Origin: an uncultured Erysipelotrichaceae bacterium
GTDB taxonomy: Bacteria > Bacillota_I > Bacilli_A > RFN20 > CAG-826
Direction of reading: 5' to 3'
DNA length: 55,959 nt
Assembly: GCA_946612405.1 (NCBI GenBank)
Contig: CAMOEQ010000002.1
Coordinates: 1 to 55,959, forward strand
Part shown: one piece after another, positions 44,685 to 54,058 of the stretch
Position numbering within the stretch: the first letter of the stretch is position 1
Layout: every line of letters starts with the position of its first letter
Translations under genes and position numbers: made by a program
Notes under the pieces: model-generated
What the model saw: only the letters and a program-made list of their open reading frames with translations
Database searches by the model: none
What the model was told of the DNA's origin: nothing

Positions 44685-45428
44685 TTATTTTCCTCCAAAA
44701 GTTATATTTCGTTGTGAGGCACAATGAAGCTTGATATTTGCTAAATCAATACGACTTTTTCTAAATGCTTTTTGATATGCCTTCAAAGCTAATTCTGGGT
44801 CATTCGCCTCTTCGGAAAGATGGGCTAAAATAATTTCTTCAGTTTTATCTCCAACTAATTCGGTCATATAAATTGCACTTGCTTCATTAGATAAATGACC
44901 TTCGTCTGACAAAATTCTCAATTTCAAAGATGCTGGCCTATTAGTTTGATGAAGCTTTTTAATGTTGTGGTTAGATTCAATCACATAAAAATTTGCATTT
45001 TTCATATATGACATCGATTTTTCTGGGATCATACCAGTATCAGTTAAATATGCTAATTTTTCTTTTTTTGTTTCGATAACAAATCCGAACGTATCAGGTG
45101 CATCATGAGATGCCTTTATTGGAGTTATCTTGAAGTGATCAATATTAAAAGGTTTATATGCTTCTATTGGCTCAACTAACATACTATCATAAGATTTTGG
45201 ACTAGTATAAATTGGCATTGGAGATAAATATTGAATTCCTTTCGTGTGATCAGAATGACCATGGGTTAATAAAAGCGCACTAATATCAATTATTTTTTTA
45301 TCAATTGTTGCTAAAGCATTTTTTAAAGATGTTTGAGTTACACCCATATCAATTAAAAGAAGGCGACCTTCGTCATAAACTAGGGTCGCATTTCCTTTAG
45401 ATCCTGATTCAACAATGATTATTTTCAT
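44685..45428 (-). CDS. walJ: Metallo-beta-lactamase-fold hydrolase (WalJ/YycJ)
   Basis: This 247-residue MBL-fold protein has the metal motif THGHSDH near residues 54-60, an early IDMG, SHDAPDTFGF around 108-117 and a late HLSEEAND. Its start overlaps the dnaB stop (TAATG). In Bacillota the orthologue YycJ/WalJ is a 5'-to-3' DNA exonuclease linked to cell division, DNA replication and repair; in Bacillus it sits in the walKR operon. Here it follows dnaB without any walKR genes in the window. Assignment by fold and length is firm; the symbol is by best resemblance. Confidence 0.85.
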   Translation of the reverse strand: MKIIIVESGSKGNATLVYDEGRLLLIDMGVTQTSLKNALATIDKKIIDISALLLTHGHSDHTKGIQYLSPMPIYTSPKSYDSMLVEPIEAYKPFNIDHFKITPIKASHDAPDTFGFVIETKKEKLAYLTDTGMIPEKSMSYMKNANFYVIESNHNIKKLHQTNRPASLKLRILSDEGHLSNEASAIYMTELVGDKTEEIILAHLSEEANDPELALKAYQKAFRKSRIDLANIKLHCASQRNITFGGK

Positions 45429-46921
45429 TAATCTCTATTGAAATAATTAACTCTTTCTTCTTCAAGAGCTCTAATTTGAGCTTCAGATTCTCTTGATGGA
45501 GAATCAAATTTACAGAAATCTTTTCTAAATAGAAGTGGGACTTTTCCAAGTTTACCCGATCTATTCTTAACAATAATTACGTTGACAATCTTTGTATCTG
45601 GTCCACCATCTCTTTGAGCAATCTCTTGTTGTTTTTGTTGGACAGCTTCGTCAGATTTTTCAAAAATAGTTTTCTTACCAGCAGATGCATCGCCGAGTTT
45701 AGATTCGTGAAGCATTAAAACAATATCAGCATCTTGTTCAATAGAACCAGATTCACGAAGGTCGCTTAATTGAGGTTCTCCACCACGTTGTTCAACATTA
45801 CGATTGAGCTGAGCAACGCCTAAAACAGGAACATTGATTTCAAGAGCAAGTTTTTTAAGTGATTGAGAAATCATTTGAACTTCAAGTTGTCTTGATTCAT
45901 TTTTAACTTTTAAGTTTGTAGAAACCAAACCAATATAGTCAACAACAATAAGGCCTAAATCCGGTTGTTCTTTTTTGAGCTTGCGACATTTGGCAATTAA
46001 GTCGCCTAATTGAATGCCACTGGTGTCATCAATATATATTTTTGTTTGTGCAAGAGCATCGCATGTTTGTTGAAGTTTTAGTCTTGTGTTTTGTTGAATT
46101 CCATAGCCGGTTAAAAGCGAATCAAACGGAACCAAAGAATCCGCACTAACAAGACGTTTAAATAGCATATTTGCCGGCATTTCTAGGCTAAAATAGGCTA
46201 CTGGGTAGTTCATTTTGGCGGCATTAAATGCCAAGTTTAAAGAGAAAGCGGTCTTACCAACACCAGGACGTGCAGCAAGAATAATTAACTCACCTTTATG
46301 GAAACCATGGGTAAGCATATTTAGCCTTGGGAATCCTGTTGGAGTGCCGGTGACAGCTGAGTCATCATTTGTGGCTTTTAAATCTTTGAATTCACTGGAT
46401 AATTCAGCAGTAATTGTTTTTGAAGATTTAAAATCAGAAATCCTTCTTTTCTCAGTAACATTATTTAATTCTTTTTCAGCATCTTGTAAGAACTCCGAAA
46501 TAGAAGTAATTTCTTTTGTGTAATATTGATTACTAATAGAATCAATAGTTTTTAAGAATTTTCTTAATAATGATTGGTCAGTAACGATATCAAAATAAGT
46601 TTGAATATTTTCAAAAGTGATGATGGAATCTGCTAAATCAATTAAATATTGAGGGGCACCAGATACTTCTAATTGATTGGCATTAATTAGTTCGTTTGTA
46701 ATTGTTTGACTATCAACAGGAATACCTGCTTTGTTAAGTCTTTGCATCGCAGCAAAAATGACACGGTGATTTTCATTTTCTTCATAAAAATCTTCTTCGG
46801 TTAATTTATGAATATAGTCCAAGAAAATTGAATTAGAGCGAATCATCGCACCTAAAACCGCTTTTTCAGCTTCGGTATTATGGGGCAAATCTACCCTACG
46901 TTTATTACTTTTCTTTTCCAT
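45428..46921 (-). CDS. dnaB: Replicative DNA helicase DnaB
   Basis: This 497-residue helicase has the N-terminal DnaB domain (LPHNTEAEKAVLGAMI near residue 13), Walker A ARPGVGKTAFSLN near 215, Walker B LIVVDYIGL near 320 and the DnaB motif GVAQLNRNVEQR followed by LRESGSIEQDADIV. The ATG at 46921 is preferred over an upstream GTG at 46936 because it lies just after the rplI stop and GAGAAG is suitably placed. It unwinds DNA at the replication fork (DnaC in Bacillus nomenclature). The order gdpP-rplI-dnaB is conserved across many Bacillota. Confidence 0.97.
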   Translation of the reverse strand: MEKKSNKRRVDLPHNTEAEKAVLGAMIRSNSIFLDYIHKLTEEDFYEENENHRVIFAAMQRLNKAGIPVDSQTITNELINANQLEVSGAPQYLIDLADSIITFENIQTYFDIVTDQSLLRKFLKTIDSISNQYYTKEITSISEFLQDAEKELNNVTEKRRISDFKSSKTITAELSSEFKDLKATNDDSAVTGTPTGFPRLNMLTHGFHKGELIILAARPGVGKTAFSLNLAFNAAKMNYPVAYFSLEMPANMLFKRLVSADSLVPFDSLLTGYGIQQNTRLKLQQTCDALAQTKIYIDDTSGIQLGDLIAKCRKLKKEQPDLGLIVVDYIGLVSTNLKVKNESRQLEVQMISQSLKKLALEINVPVLGVAQLNRNVEQRGGEPQLSDLRESGSIEQDADIVLMLHESKLGDASAGKKTIFEKSDEAVQQKQQEIAQRDGGPDTKIVNVIIVKNRSGKLGKVPLLFRKDFCKFDSPSRESEAQIRALEEERVNYFNRD

Positions 46922-46922
46922 A

Positions 46923-47372
46923 TTATTTCTTCTCACTTACGTGAACAGTTACTGTTCCGATAACGCCTTTATATAATTCAATGCGTAATTTTGTATATCC
47001 AAGACGATCAACAGCGGTCTTATCAATAAATTTACGTTTATCAATTTCGATAGAATGTTTAGTTTTAAGTTCTTGTTCAATTTGTTTGGTGGAAATAGAA
47101 CCAAACATTTTTGAATCCGCTCCGCAAGCTGCTTCAAATTCAAGAACAATATTTTCAAGACGTTTAGCGACATCTTGAGCTTTTATAGTTAATTGTTTAA
47201 CTTCTTCAGCGCGATCAGCTTTTTGCTTATCAAGAATTTCCACAGATTTCTCAGAATAAACAACAGCTAAACCATTAGGAACAAGATAATTTGCTCCATA
47301 ACCATCTTTTACATTTACAATCGCATCTTTTTTACCGATGCCTTTAACATCCTTCAATAATATAACTTTCAT
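46923..47372 (-). CDS. rplI: 50S ribosomal protein bL9
   Basis: This 149-residue protein has the bL9 N-terminal signature MKVILLKDVKGIGKKDAIVNVKDGYGANYLVPNGLA region, a connecting helix rich in Lys/Glu, and a C-terminal domain with MFGSISTKQIEQEL. The length is standard. It binds 23S rRNA near the L1 stalk base. GGAG inside the end of gdpP precedes the ATG, and the stop is one base before dnaB's ATG, so the three genes are tightly coupled. Confidence 0.97.
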   Translation of the reverse strand: MKVILLKDVKGIGKKDAIVNVKDGYGANYLVPNGLAVVYSEKSVEILDKQKADRAEEVKQLTIKAQDVAKRLENIVLEFEAACGADSKMFGSISTKQIEQELKTKHSIEIDKRKFIDKTAVDRLGYTKLRIELYKGVIGTVTVHVSEKK

Positions 47373-47375
47373 ATT

Positions 47376-49391
47376 TTATTTCTCCGTGGAATTTCTGGCA
47401 TCATTTAAATATTCATTTAATACATCAAGTAATCTAGATTCGACACGATCAATTGTTGCATTTTTAAATGTGGCTGCAGATTGGGTGAAGTGACCACCAC
47501 CATTAAGTTTTTCAGCTAATAATTGAACATTAACTGAACCGTCGCTACGACAGGAAATTCTAACTTCGTTAACGGCGGTTTTTCCAATTACAAAGCAGGC
47601 ATTGACGCCTCGCATTTGCATACATTGATTTCCAACTTTTGCAAGTGTTGCAGCTTCGATAATGTCATCGTCATCAGCCACGCAATAAACGACTCCATAA
47701 TATGGTGTCTTCAATGTTGAAATAATCTTTGTAATTAAAGTATATTCTTCGAATTCGTCCTTTAAGAAATCGTCAGCAGCAGAGTTGTCTGCGCCAAATT
47801 CTTTAAGAATCATTGAAGCTTCAAATGTTCTAATACCACAAGTCTTGGCTTTGAAATAGTTGGTATCCATAAAGATGCCAGAAAGCATAATTGTTGCATA
47901 GTTTGTAGGAATAACTATACGTGGGTTTACACTTGCATAACGCACAAATTCAGCAACAAGTTCACATGAAGAAGAAGCACTTGGTTCAATATGAGCAAAG
48001 ACTGGTGATTCAATAAATTCTTCACTACGACGGTGATGGTCGATGACCATAACCTTTGTAGCTTTTTCTAATAATTTTGGTGCCATAGTCATGCTTGGAC
48101 GGTGAACATCAACAACAATAACTAAAGTATTGTTTTTAAGTTTATCCATAGCTTCGTTTGGTGAAACCATTATTTTGGCAATATCTTCTCTAGAGAAGGT
48201 TGTTGTAATCGCACCTCGAGTCTTTCTTTCGGTTGATTTTGGATCATAAACAATTAGCGAAGGTTTTGAACAATATTCACAGATGGCTTTCATGCCTAAG
48301 CATGCACCTATAGCGTCCATGTCAGCCATTGTATGACCCATAATTAAAACATTGCTAGAGTTCTTAATAAGTGAGATAACAGAATCTGCCATAACACGAA
48401 CTTTAACTTTGTTACGATTTTCTTGAGCTTCTGATTTGCCACCAAAGAATACTAAATCTTGGCCATAACGGGAAACGACAACTTGGTCACCACCACGAGA
48501 CATAGCAATTTCAATTGCCGAATTGGCCATTTCATTTAATTTAACAACATCTGGGAAATCGTGGGCGATACCAATAGACAATGTTGGTGGAGTATCTTCT
48601 TTTTCTCCAATTTTATGAATTGTCTCTAATAGAGAGAATTTGTCGGCCATCATTTTTTGTAGTGATTCATAATTACAAACCATAAAATAGCCATCGTTAC
48701 GATATCTTCTAATTAAGACTTGATTATCACGAGCATATTCAAAAATTGCATTACGAACTTTTGTGATAACATCATTACTATCATCAGCATTGCCAGTTAA
48801 ATCGGAATAGTTATCAATCATAATTGTTCCGACAACAACGGCCTGCTTACGTGAATATGTATAAATAGTTTCGTATTCAGTAACATCTTTAAAGATGAAT
48901 AAACCGGCATCAGGTAGATATTTAACATCATAGTTACGAGTGTTGAGTTCGATTTTAGCAATTGCAGTCGATGGAGCACCAATTAAATCTTGTAAAGCTG
49001 GCTGCCATTCGATGATATTTAAGTCTAAAATATCAATTTTTCTTTCTTTAAATAATTCGTTAACCCAAAGAACTGTATTATTTTCATCAACGATGACTAA
49101 GCCAATCATACCGAAGTTATAAGCTTCTTGAACATCGGCTCCAATTAAATCTGCAGCTTTTAAATCTGTCTGATGTCTAATGCGAGAGAAGATAATTATT
49201 TCAACCCAAAGCAAGATAACATCAACACCAACGATAGAAGCAACACCAACAAAAAGCATTTGAACAGTAACGATATGTTGAAGATCGAAAATATTGTTGT
49301 AGAACAAAACTCCAAAAGCAGCTATTCCTAGTACTTCTAGAACAATGAGAATAAAGACAATGATTTTGGTTCTCTTTAGAGTTTGTTTCAT
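47376..49391 (-). CDS. gdpP: Cyclic-di-AMP phosphodiesterase GdpP
   Basis: This 671-residue membrane enzyme has two N-terminal TM segments (about 10-65), a PAS-like region (about 80-175), a degenerate GGDEF region (about 180-310, with no GGDEF active-site motif) and a C-terminal DHH/DHHA1 phosphodiesterase (ADMDAIGACLG near 360, VIDHHRR near 440, GGGHFTQSAA near 640). GdpP degrades c-di-AMP and so affects osmotic and wall homeostasis. It starts the gdpP-rplI-dnaB-walJ gene cluster. No strong ribosome binding site precedes its ATG. Confidence 0.96.
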   Translation of the reverse strand: MKQTLKRTKIIVFILIVLEVLGIAAFGVLFYNNIFDLQHIVTVQMLFVGVASIVGVDVILLWVEIIIFSRIRHQTDLKAADLIGADVQEAYNFGMIGLVIVDENNTVLWVNELFKERKIDILDLNIIEWQPALQDLIGAPSTAIAKIELNTRNYDVKYLPDAGLFIFKDVTEYETIYTYSRKQAVVVGTIMIDNYSDLTGNADDSNDVITKVRNAIFEYARDNQVLIRRYRNDGYFMVCNYESLQKMMADKFSLLETIHKIGEKEDTPPTLSIGIAHDFPDVVKLNEMANSAIEIAMSRGGDQVVVSRYGQDLVFFGGKSEAQENRNKVKVRVMADSVISLIKNSSNVLIMGHTMADMDAIGACLGMKAICEYCSKPSLIVYDPKSTERKTRGAITTTFSREDIAKIMVSPNEAMDKLKNNTLVIVVDVHRPSMTMAPKLLEKATKVMVIDHHRRSEEFIESPVFAHIEPSASSSCELVAEFVRYASVNPRIVIPTNYATIMLSGIFMDTNYFKAKTCGIRTFEASMILKEFGADNSAADDFLKDEFEEYTLITKIISTLKTPYYGVVYCVADDDDIIEAATLAKVGNQCMQMRGVNACFVIGKTAVNEVRISCRSDGSVNVQLLAEKLNGGGHFTQSAATFKNATIDRVESRLLDVLNEYLNDARNSTEK

Positions 49392-49436
49392 AGGTAAAAG
49401 TAATTATACCCAAACGCACGCGAAAAATACATAACT

Positions 49437-49466
49437 AAATAAAAGTTTTTATGGTGACTTTTATTT
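49437..49466. other. stable A/T-rich hairpin upstream of gdpP
   Basis: AAATAAAAGT and ACTTTTATTT form a perfect 10-bp stem around a 10-base loop, about 45 bases before gdpP. It could be part of the gdpP leader, a second terminator for the upstream gene, or an operator; the sequence does not decide. Confidence 0.5.
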
Positions 49467-49471
49467 AAGTT

Positions 49472-49501
49472 AAAAAAAGACCGCTAATTGCGCGGACTTT
49501 T
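49472..49501 (-). terminator. probable terminator after the membrane/ADH fusion gene
   Basis: On the minus strand AAAG-T-CCGC and GCGG-T-CTTT pair with one T-T mismatch around a seven-base loop and are followed by seven Ts. It lies about 70 bases after the stop at 49572. Confidence 0.65.
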
Positions 49502-49571
49502 CAAATTCTTTCTAAAAAAATGCTATCACTCTAATGGTTAAATTTCAATGTATACATTGTAATTTTTGGGA

Positions 49572-51581
49572 TTATGACATTAGTGAACGAATGATAATTT
49601 CACATTCTTTTTCATTCATAATTTTAGGAACTGGATAACCTGGGTTTCCTTCTTTCAAAGCTCTTTTTACCAAAGTCTTAATATCATCTTCTTTAATAAA
49701 ATCAAATTTGTCTGGAATATCCATCGCTTTATTCATGCGTTTTATTTCATCAATAAATGCATTGGCTTTTGCTTCATTGCTTTCATCTTTGTTTGTTAAC
49801 TTAATCAAATCAGACAATTCTGCAAGTCTAGAATAAATAGATTTTCCATACCACTTTAAAACATATGGAAGAACAACAGCATTAGCTAAACCATGTGGCG
49901 TTCCATATAAACCACCCAAATTATGAGCAATCGCATGAACATATCCTACGAACGCCCTAGTAAAAGCATTGCCTGCCAAATACGATGCCATAAGCATATT
50001 TTCTCTTGCTTTGATATTTTTCCCATCTCGATAAGCAAGTTCTAAGTTTTTATGTAATAGTTTTATTGCTCGAATTGCAAACTCACGAGTCGATTTAACA
50101 TTACTTTTACCAATATATGCTTCTACGGCATGAGTTAAAGCGTCCATTCCGGTTGTGGAAGTAATATGTTTAGGTAAACCAATAGTAAGTTTTGGATCTA
50201 AAACAGCATATTTAGGTCTTAAGCACGGATCACATATTGCGTTCTTTTCGTGAGTAAGTGGATCGCTGACCACCGAAGCAAGAGTTGTTTCTGATCCTGT
50301 TCCAGCAGTTGTAGGTACCGCAAAAAGAGGCGGTAATTTCTTATGAATTTTCAAATATCCCCGCATTTTTCGGACGGATTGCTTTGGTTTAGCCACTCTT
50401 GCAGCTGCCGCTTTTGCACAATCCATGGGTGATCCTCCACCAAATGCGATTATGCCTTTGCACCCATTTTTGAGATATGTTTCTTTGCATGATTCGACGT
50501 TTAAAATCGTTGGGTTTGGTTGAACATCATCAAAAACAGTAAATCTAATTTTTTCTTTATTTAGTTCATCTAACATTTCGTCTAATAAATGAATGCTCAT
50601 AAGTCCTTTATCAGTGACAACGAGAATATTATCGATATTCTTACTTTTGATAAGTGAAGGAAGCTTAAGAACTGAATTTTCACCAATTAATAATTCTGGT
50701 TCTTTCCAGTTCATAAATCTCATAAAGAATTTAAGAACTTTTTGATTAATGCGATACCAAAGTTTTTTAAATGGCCAAAATAATGGCTCATCATCTTCGG
50801 CCTCAACAAATTTATCTTTATAGACGGCCTTTTTAACAAAATAGATTAAATAATGAATAATAATGCCTGTTAAGATATAGCAAGTAACTGTTATTAATGT
50901 CCAAACTATATGTGGAACATTTTCAGAAATTACATAAAGAACACCAAAGGTGTGTCCATCATAAATATAGAAATAATCGCAACCAGTTATTGCGTCAAAT
51001 ATCCAAATTGTAAGAGCTAAATAGATAAATAAAAATAAACCATATTTTAAATCTCGTTTTTGAAGGTTGTAATAATTTGTTACAACCATGATGAATGGAA
51101 CAATCACAATAATAAGATGAATTATTAAAGATTGAATTCCATCGAAACTTAATGCTGAATAACCTTTTGAAGGGCAACCCACAAACAATGTAATGAAGCC
51201 CATAATCATATTAACTATAACTAGCCAACTGCTAGCCATTTTTTTAACTTCTTTATTCTTTGACCATATTGCAAAAGGAAAAATATACATAAACATTAAA
51301 CAACTATGTAAAGGTAACATTCTTTCAATATCAAATGGTCTTAAATCTGGGCGAGTGATACTTAAAATAATAAGGCTTATATAATAAAAGGCTTCTATAC
51401 TTGTTCCAAAAGCCCATAAAGAAATAAGCCAAATCTTGATAGTTTTTTTACTTTTCTTTTTTAAAAGAAATGCTAACAAGAATCCAAGAGCTAATCCGAT
51501 AAATACAAACAAAAGATGGTCCAACTTGAAATTGTATGGGCCTTCTCTACCTAACCAATCTCGACTATTAAAAAAATCCAT
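49572..51581 (-). CDS. Fusion: YwaF-like membrane domain plus iron-type alcohol dehydrogenase
   Basis: This 669-residue protein has seven or so TM helices in residues 20-250, with MLPLHSCLMF near 88-97 as in the YwaF/TP0381 integral-membrane family. A charged linker (250-290) leads to a full iron-dependent alcohol dehydrogenase domain at 290-669. Its motifs are GGGSPMDCAKA (NAD binding), PTTAGTGSETT, GMDALTHAVEAYIG and YVHAIAHNLGGLYGTPHG, with metal-binding His residues. The frame is continuous with no sign of a joined stop codon. Tethering such a dehydrogenase to the membrane through this domain is unusual. It is the last gene after two lipoprotein genes, six bases from the nearer one. The substrate is unknown. 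Confidence 0.85.
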   Translation of the reverse strand: MDFFNSRDWLGREGPYNFKLDHLLFVFIGLALGFLLAFLLKKKSKKTIKIWLISLWAFGTSIEAFYYISLIILSITRPDLRPFDIERMLPLHSCLMFMYIFPFAIWSKNKEVKKMASSWLVIVNMIMGFITLFVGCPSKGYSALSFDGIQSLIIHLIIVIVPFIMVVTNYYNLQKRDLKYGLFLFIYLALTIWIFDAITGCDYFYIYDGHTFGVLYVISENVPHIVWTLITVTCYILTGIIIHYLIYFVKKAVYKDKFVEAEDDEPLFWPFKKLWYRINQKVLKFFMRFMNWKEPELLIGENSVLKLPSLIKSKNIDNILVVTDKGLMSIHLLDEMLDELNKEKIRFTVFDDVQPNPTILNVESCKETYLKNGCKGIIAFGGGSPMDCAKAAAARVAKPKQSVRKMRGYLKIHKKLPPLFAVPTTAGTGSETTLASVVSDPLTHEKNAICDPCLRPKYAVLDPKLTIGLPKHITSTTGMDALTHAVEAYIGKSNVKSTREFAIRAIKLLHKNLELAYRDGKNIKARENMLMASYLAGNAFTRAFVGYVHAIAHNLGGLYGTPHGLANAVVLPYVLKWYGKSIYSRLAELSDLIKLTNKDESNEAKANAFIDEIKRMNKAMDIPDKFDFIKEDDIKTLVKRALKEGNPGYPVPKIMNEKECEIIIRSLMS

Positions 51582-51587
51582 AAATTG

Positions 51588-52550
51588 TTAGAAATCTAAT
51601 TCTTGAGCAATTACTTCTTCTAAAGAAAGATCTGATGAATACCACATTGTGAAGCTCTCGCTTTTAATGTCGGCTTCTTCATCAAATGCTGTAATGAATG
51701 CTGAGTTACTAGAAACAAATTCTTTATTATTTAAAATAAACGAAACGCTTCGTCCAATTTCTTTAATAGATACATCGACTACCAATGATTTTTGTCCTGG
51801 ATTAGCAATTTCAGAATAAATAATTTTTAATTTATTGTTTTCAAAATTATTCATATCAAGCAAAGCGTATTCATAAATGCCTTTAGGACCAATTCCTGTT
51901 CCTTCTTTTGATTCGCACCTATATGGATAATATCCAGGTTTCATGTATTTCATCTCATATGGTCGATCTGGAGCATATGAAGTGCCTAATAATCTATTGA
52001 TAGGATCATATCCAGTTTCATTAGAAATCTTTTTATAACAAACATATTGGTATTTTTGGATCTTTGGAGGATTATACATTTCATATTCTTGCCAAAATAA
52101 TGTATAAGAAAGAGTCGCTTTGCCATTTGCCATTTTAAAACCCATAGTTGGCTCATCTAAACAACCGACTTTCTTATCCCAATAATAGACGGTTTGGTCT
52201 GTGCCTTTTAAATTGATTGCTTTAAATAAGCCTGGTTTCTCATCGTCTTCAACAAAAGTTGAAAACACTGCCTCAACTTTTGCCGAGGTATTGTTATCTT
52301 TATAGCCGTAATAGCCATAACCATCCATATCGATGGTGAAATATGCTTCGATTCCTTCCTCAGCTTTACGATCATAAGTTTCTTCGTCGCTTTTTTCGTG
52401 TTTACTTGAATAGATTTCTAATTCATATAAACCAATAATATTTTCTTTAGTATCAGCTTTAGATGAATAAGCTGAACAGGCAGAAACAAACGTTATAGCG
52501 ATAAGAAATAAAGGAGTTAGAGTTTTAAATAAAGATTTCATTTTGTTCAT
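51588..52550 (-). CDS. Unrecognised lipoprotein
   Basis: This 320-residue protein has a signal peptide with lipobox VSAC (Cys25). The mature part is rich in Tyr and Lys and beta-prone throughout; a TYDRKAEEGIEAYFTIDMDGYGYYGYKDN segment (roughly 58-86) and several aromatic stretches are notable, but I see no known family or catalytic motif. The gene lies six bases before the membrane/ADH fusion gene, implying co-transcription. A second in-frame ATG three codons on is also possible. Function unknown. Confidence 0.75.
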   Translation of the reverse strand: MNKMKSLFKTLTPLFLIAITFVSACSAYSSKADTKENIIGLYELEIYSSKHEKSDEETYDRKAEEGIEAYFTIDMDGYGYYGYKDNNTSAKVEAVFSTFVEDDEKPGLFKAINLKGTDQTVYYWDKKVGCLDEPTMGFKMANGKATLSYTLFWQEYEMYNPPKIQKYQYVCYKKISNETGYDPINRLLGTSYAPDRPYEMKYMKPGYYPYRCESKEGTGIGPKGIYEYALLDMNNFENNKLKIIYSEIANPGQKSLVVDVSIKEIGRSVSFILNNKEFVSSNSAFITAFDEEADIKSESFTMWYSSDLSLEEVIAQELDF

Positions 52551-52662
52551 TAATAAATTTCAATATCAAATTTACCGAGATGCTTGACTTTATATAATGC
52601 AAGGCCGGCCTTTAGAATCCATAACCATTTAAGACCTATGGTTATTTAAAATTATATGACTC

Positions 52663-52690
52663 AAATGTTCTTATTTTAAATAAAACATTT
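52663..52690. other. imperfect hairpin after the HAD lipoprotein gene
   Basis: AAATGT-TC-TTATTT and AAATAA-A-ACATTT form a roughly 12-bp imperfect stem just past the stop at 52695. There is no U-run on the minus strand, so it may be a weak terminator or an mRNA 3' stabiliser. The remaining gap (52551-52662) holds an 8-bp stem ATAACCAT/ATGGTTAT and a 12-bp palindrome AAGGCCGGCCTT of unknown meaning. Confidence 0.4.
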
Positions 52691-52694
52691 CTTT

Positions 52695-53732
52695 TTAATA
52701 AACAAAATCTACTTTTTTCACATCATCACCATAAATTGTTTTGAAGTCGTTCTTCATCGAAATTATGTGATATTTAGAATCTTTCCAAAGAGCTTCTCTT
52801 CTTGCAGCCTCTTCTAAATTAGCATGATCCCTAACATCATCGTCTGCAACAAGCATAAAAGCTTCTGATTTATATTTTGTATTACCCAAACAGAAATTAT
52901 GCATTGCGCAATCTCCACTACTATTGCCAAATGAGAGAACAGGCGTCTTGCCTATTTCTTGTTCGATTTGTTTAACTTTATTAGTTTTTAAATTCTTAAT
53001 GAGAAGATTATCGGTTCTAATAAGTTCTTCGTCTTTGTCCATGGTGTATTTTACACCATCTTCATCGCCTTGCTTACTTGTTTTAAGTTCAACATCCATG
53101 CCAATAACTCTATTAGGAGCAATGCCTAATGATTCGACTAATGAACGGCAAATAAATCTATCTGATCCAGAAACTACATAGTATGTAAAATCATTTTTCT
53201 CTAAATATGTGAATACTTCTAGCATTGGTTTATAAAAGCTTGTAGCATATGTCATTCCTTCAAAACCAAATGGTGTTTTCTTTGAATACTCTTTTACATA
53301 TGTATCGAAATCTTTTATAGACATACCAGCATATGCTTTTGCAGCAGCATGAGCATGTCTCATATCCATATCGCTTGGAAAAGATGTTCCTTCTCGAGCG
53401 TGATCTCTTATAATTTGAGCTACTTCTTTTACATCATCAGGAGCAATATCTTTATAAGATGGATCATCTAAAACACGATATTCTAAAATGTTATATTCAA
53501 AGTAGGTTGGATATAATTCTCCGACGAACGTTCCATCCATATCGAAAGTAACAATTCTGTCTTCAACAGGAATAAAATTACTAGATTTCTCATTTGTGAC
53601 GTCTGCTACATATTCACAAAGCGAAGAAAGCGACTCACATTCATTCCATAATTTAAAATGGCTTATCGATGCCTTTGAGCAACCACCAAGCAAAAATGAT
53701 GGAATAACAAATATAATTAACGATTTTTTCAT
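52695..53732 (-). CDS. Exported HAD-superfamily phosphatase lipoprotein
   Basis: This 345-residue lipoprotein has lipobox LGGC (Cys18). It carries the HAD motifs: FDMDGTF (nucleophile Asp64 and Asp66), VVSGSDRF in motif II position near 175, and SFGNSSGDCAMHN as motif IV near 270. A phosphoserine-phosphatase-like cap lies between. I chose the ATG at 53732 because GAGGAG lies seven bases upstream; an upstream in-frame start is less suitable. HAD phosphatases are mostly cytoplasmic, so a surface-anchored one probably scavenges phosphate from outside substrates. It is the first gene of a three-gene operon with an unknown lipoprotein and the membrane/ADH fusion. Confidence 0.85.
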   Translation of the reverse strand: MKKSLIIFVIPSFLLGGCSKASISHFKLWNECESLSSLCEYVADVTNEKSSNFIPVEDRIVTFDMDGTFVGELYPTYFEYNILEYRVLDDPSYKDIAPDDVKEVAQIIRDHAREGTSFPSDMDMRHAHAAAKAYAGMSIKDFDTYVKEYSKKTPFGFEGMTYATSFYKPMLEVFTYLEKNDFTYYVVSGSDRFICRSLVESLGIAPNRVIGMDVELKTSKQGDEDGVKYTMDKDEELIRTDNLLIKNLKTNKVKQIEQEIGKTPVLSFGNSSGDCAMHNFCLGNTKYKSEAFMLVADDDVRDHANLEEAARREALWKDSKYHIISMKNDFKTIYGDDVKKVDFVY

Positions 53733-53826
53733 AAAGTTTCTCCTCAAATATAAGTATTATTGCATAAGCAACATTTAATGTCTTTCAATATTTATATAAT
53801 TGAAAATCTTTTTAAATATTCTTTAT

Positions 53827-53995
53827 TTACTCGATACGTTTCCACTGCTTTTTGAATGGTTTTATTGTATCAACAAAGCCGTCCATTTTGGACGACTTAA
53901 TTTTCGTTTTGTGAGGAAAGTCATTTTTAAACTCCATCAATAGCTTTAACATTTGAATTCTTATAAGTCTTAGTTAAATCAATAATCTTAAGCAT
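53827..53995 (-). pseudogene. remnant of an ABC-transporter ATPase gene
   Basis: AAGGGA and an ATG at 53995 open a 22-codon frame (MLKIIDLTKTYKNSNVKAID..) ending in TAA at 53927. It looks like the first residues of a MacB/LolD-type ATPase, just before where NLEI..GE..A..GPSGSGKS should follow. A second frame (53937-53827) begins at an overlapping ATG and reads 36 residues, ending ...IKPFKKQWKRIE. No Walker A or signature is present. The simplest view is a gene cut by an internal deletion. A 9-bp stem AAGTCGTCC/GGACGGCTT lies inside. The rest of the 53733-54058 gap shows nothing else recognisable. Confidence 0.5.
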
Positions 53996-54058
53996 ATTAT
54001 TCCCTTATGTATTTGCTTAACCAATATCTCGCTTCTTATTTATTAAATAAATATAAAG

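Noticed and set aside
49392..49571. A c-di-AMP riboswitch (ydaO type) upstream of gdpP
   Set aside because: The leader is short and shows only two simple hairpins, without the conserved ydaO core.
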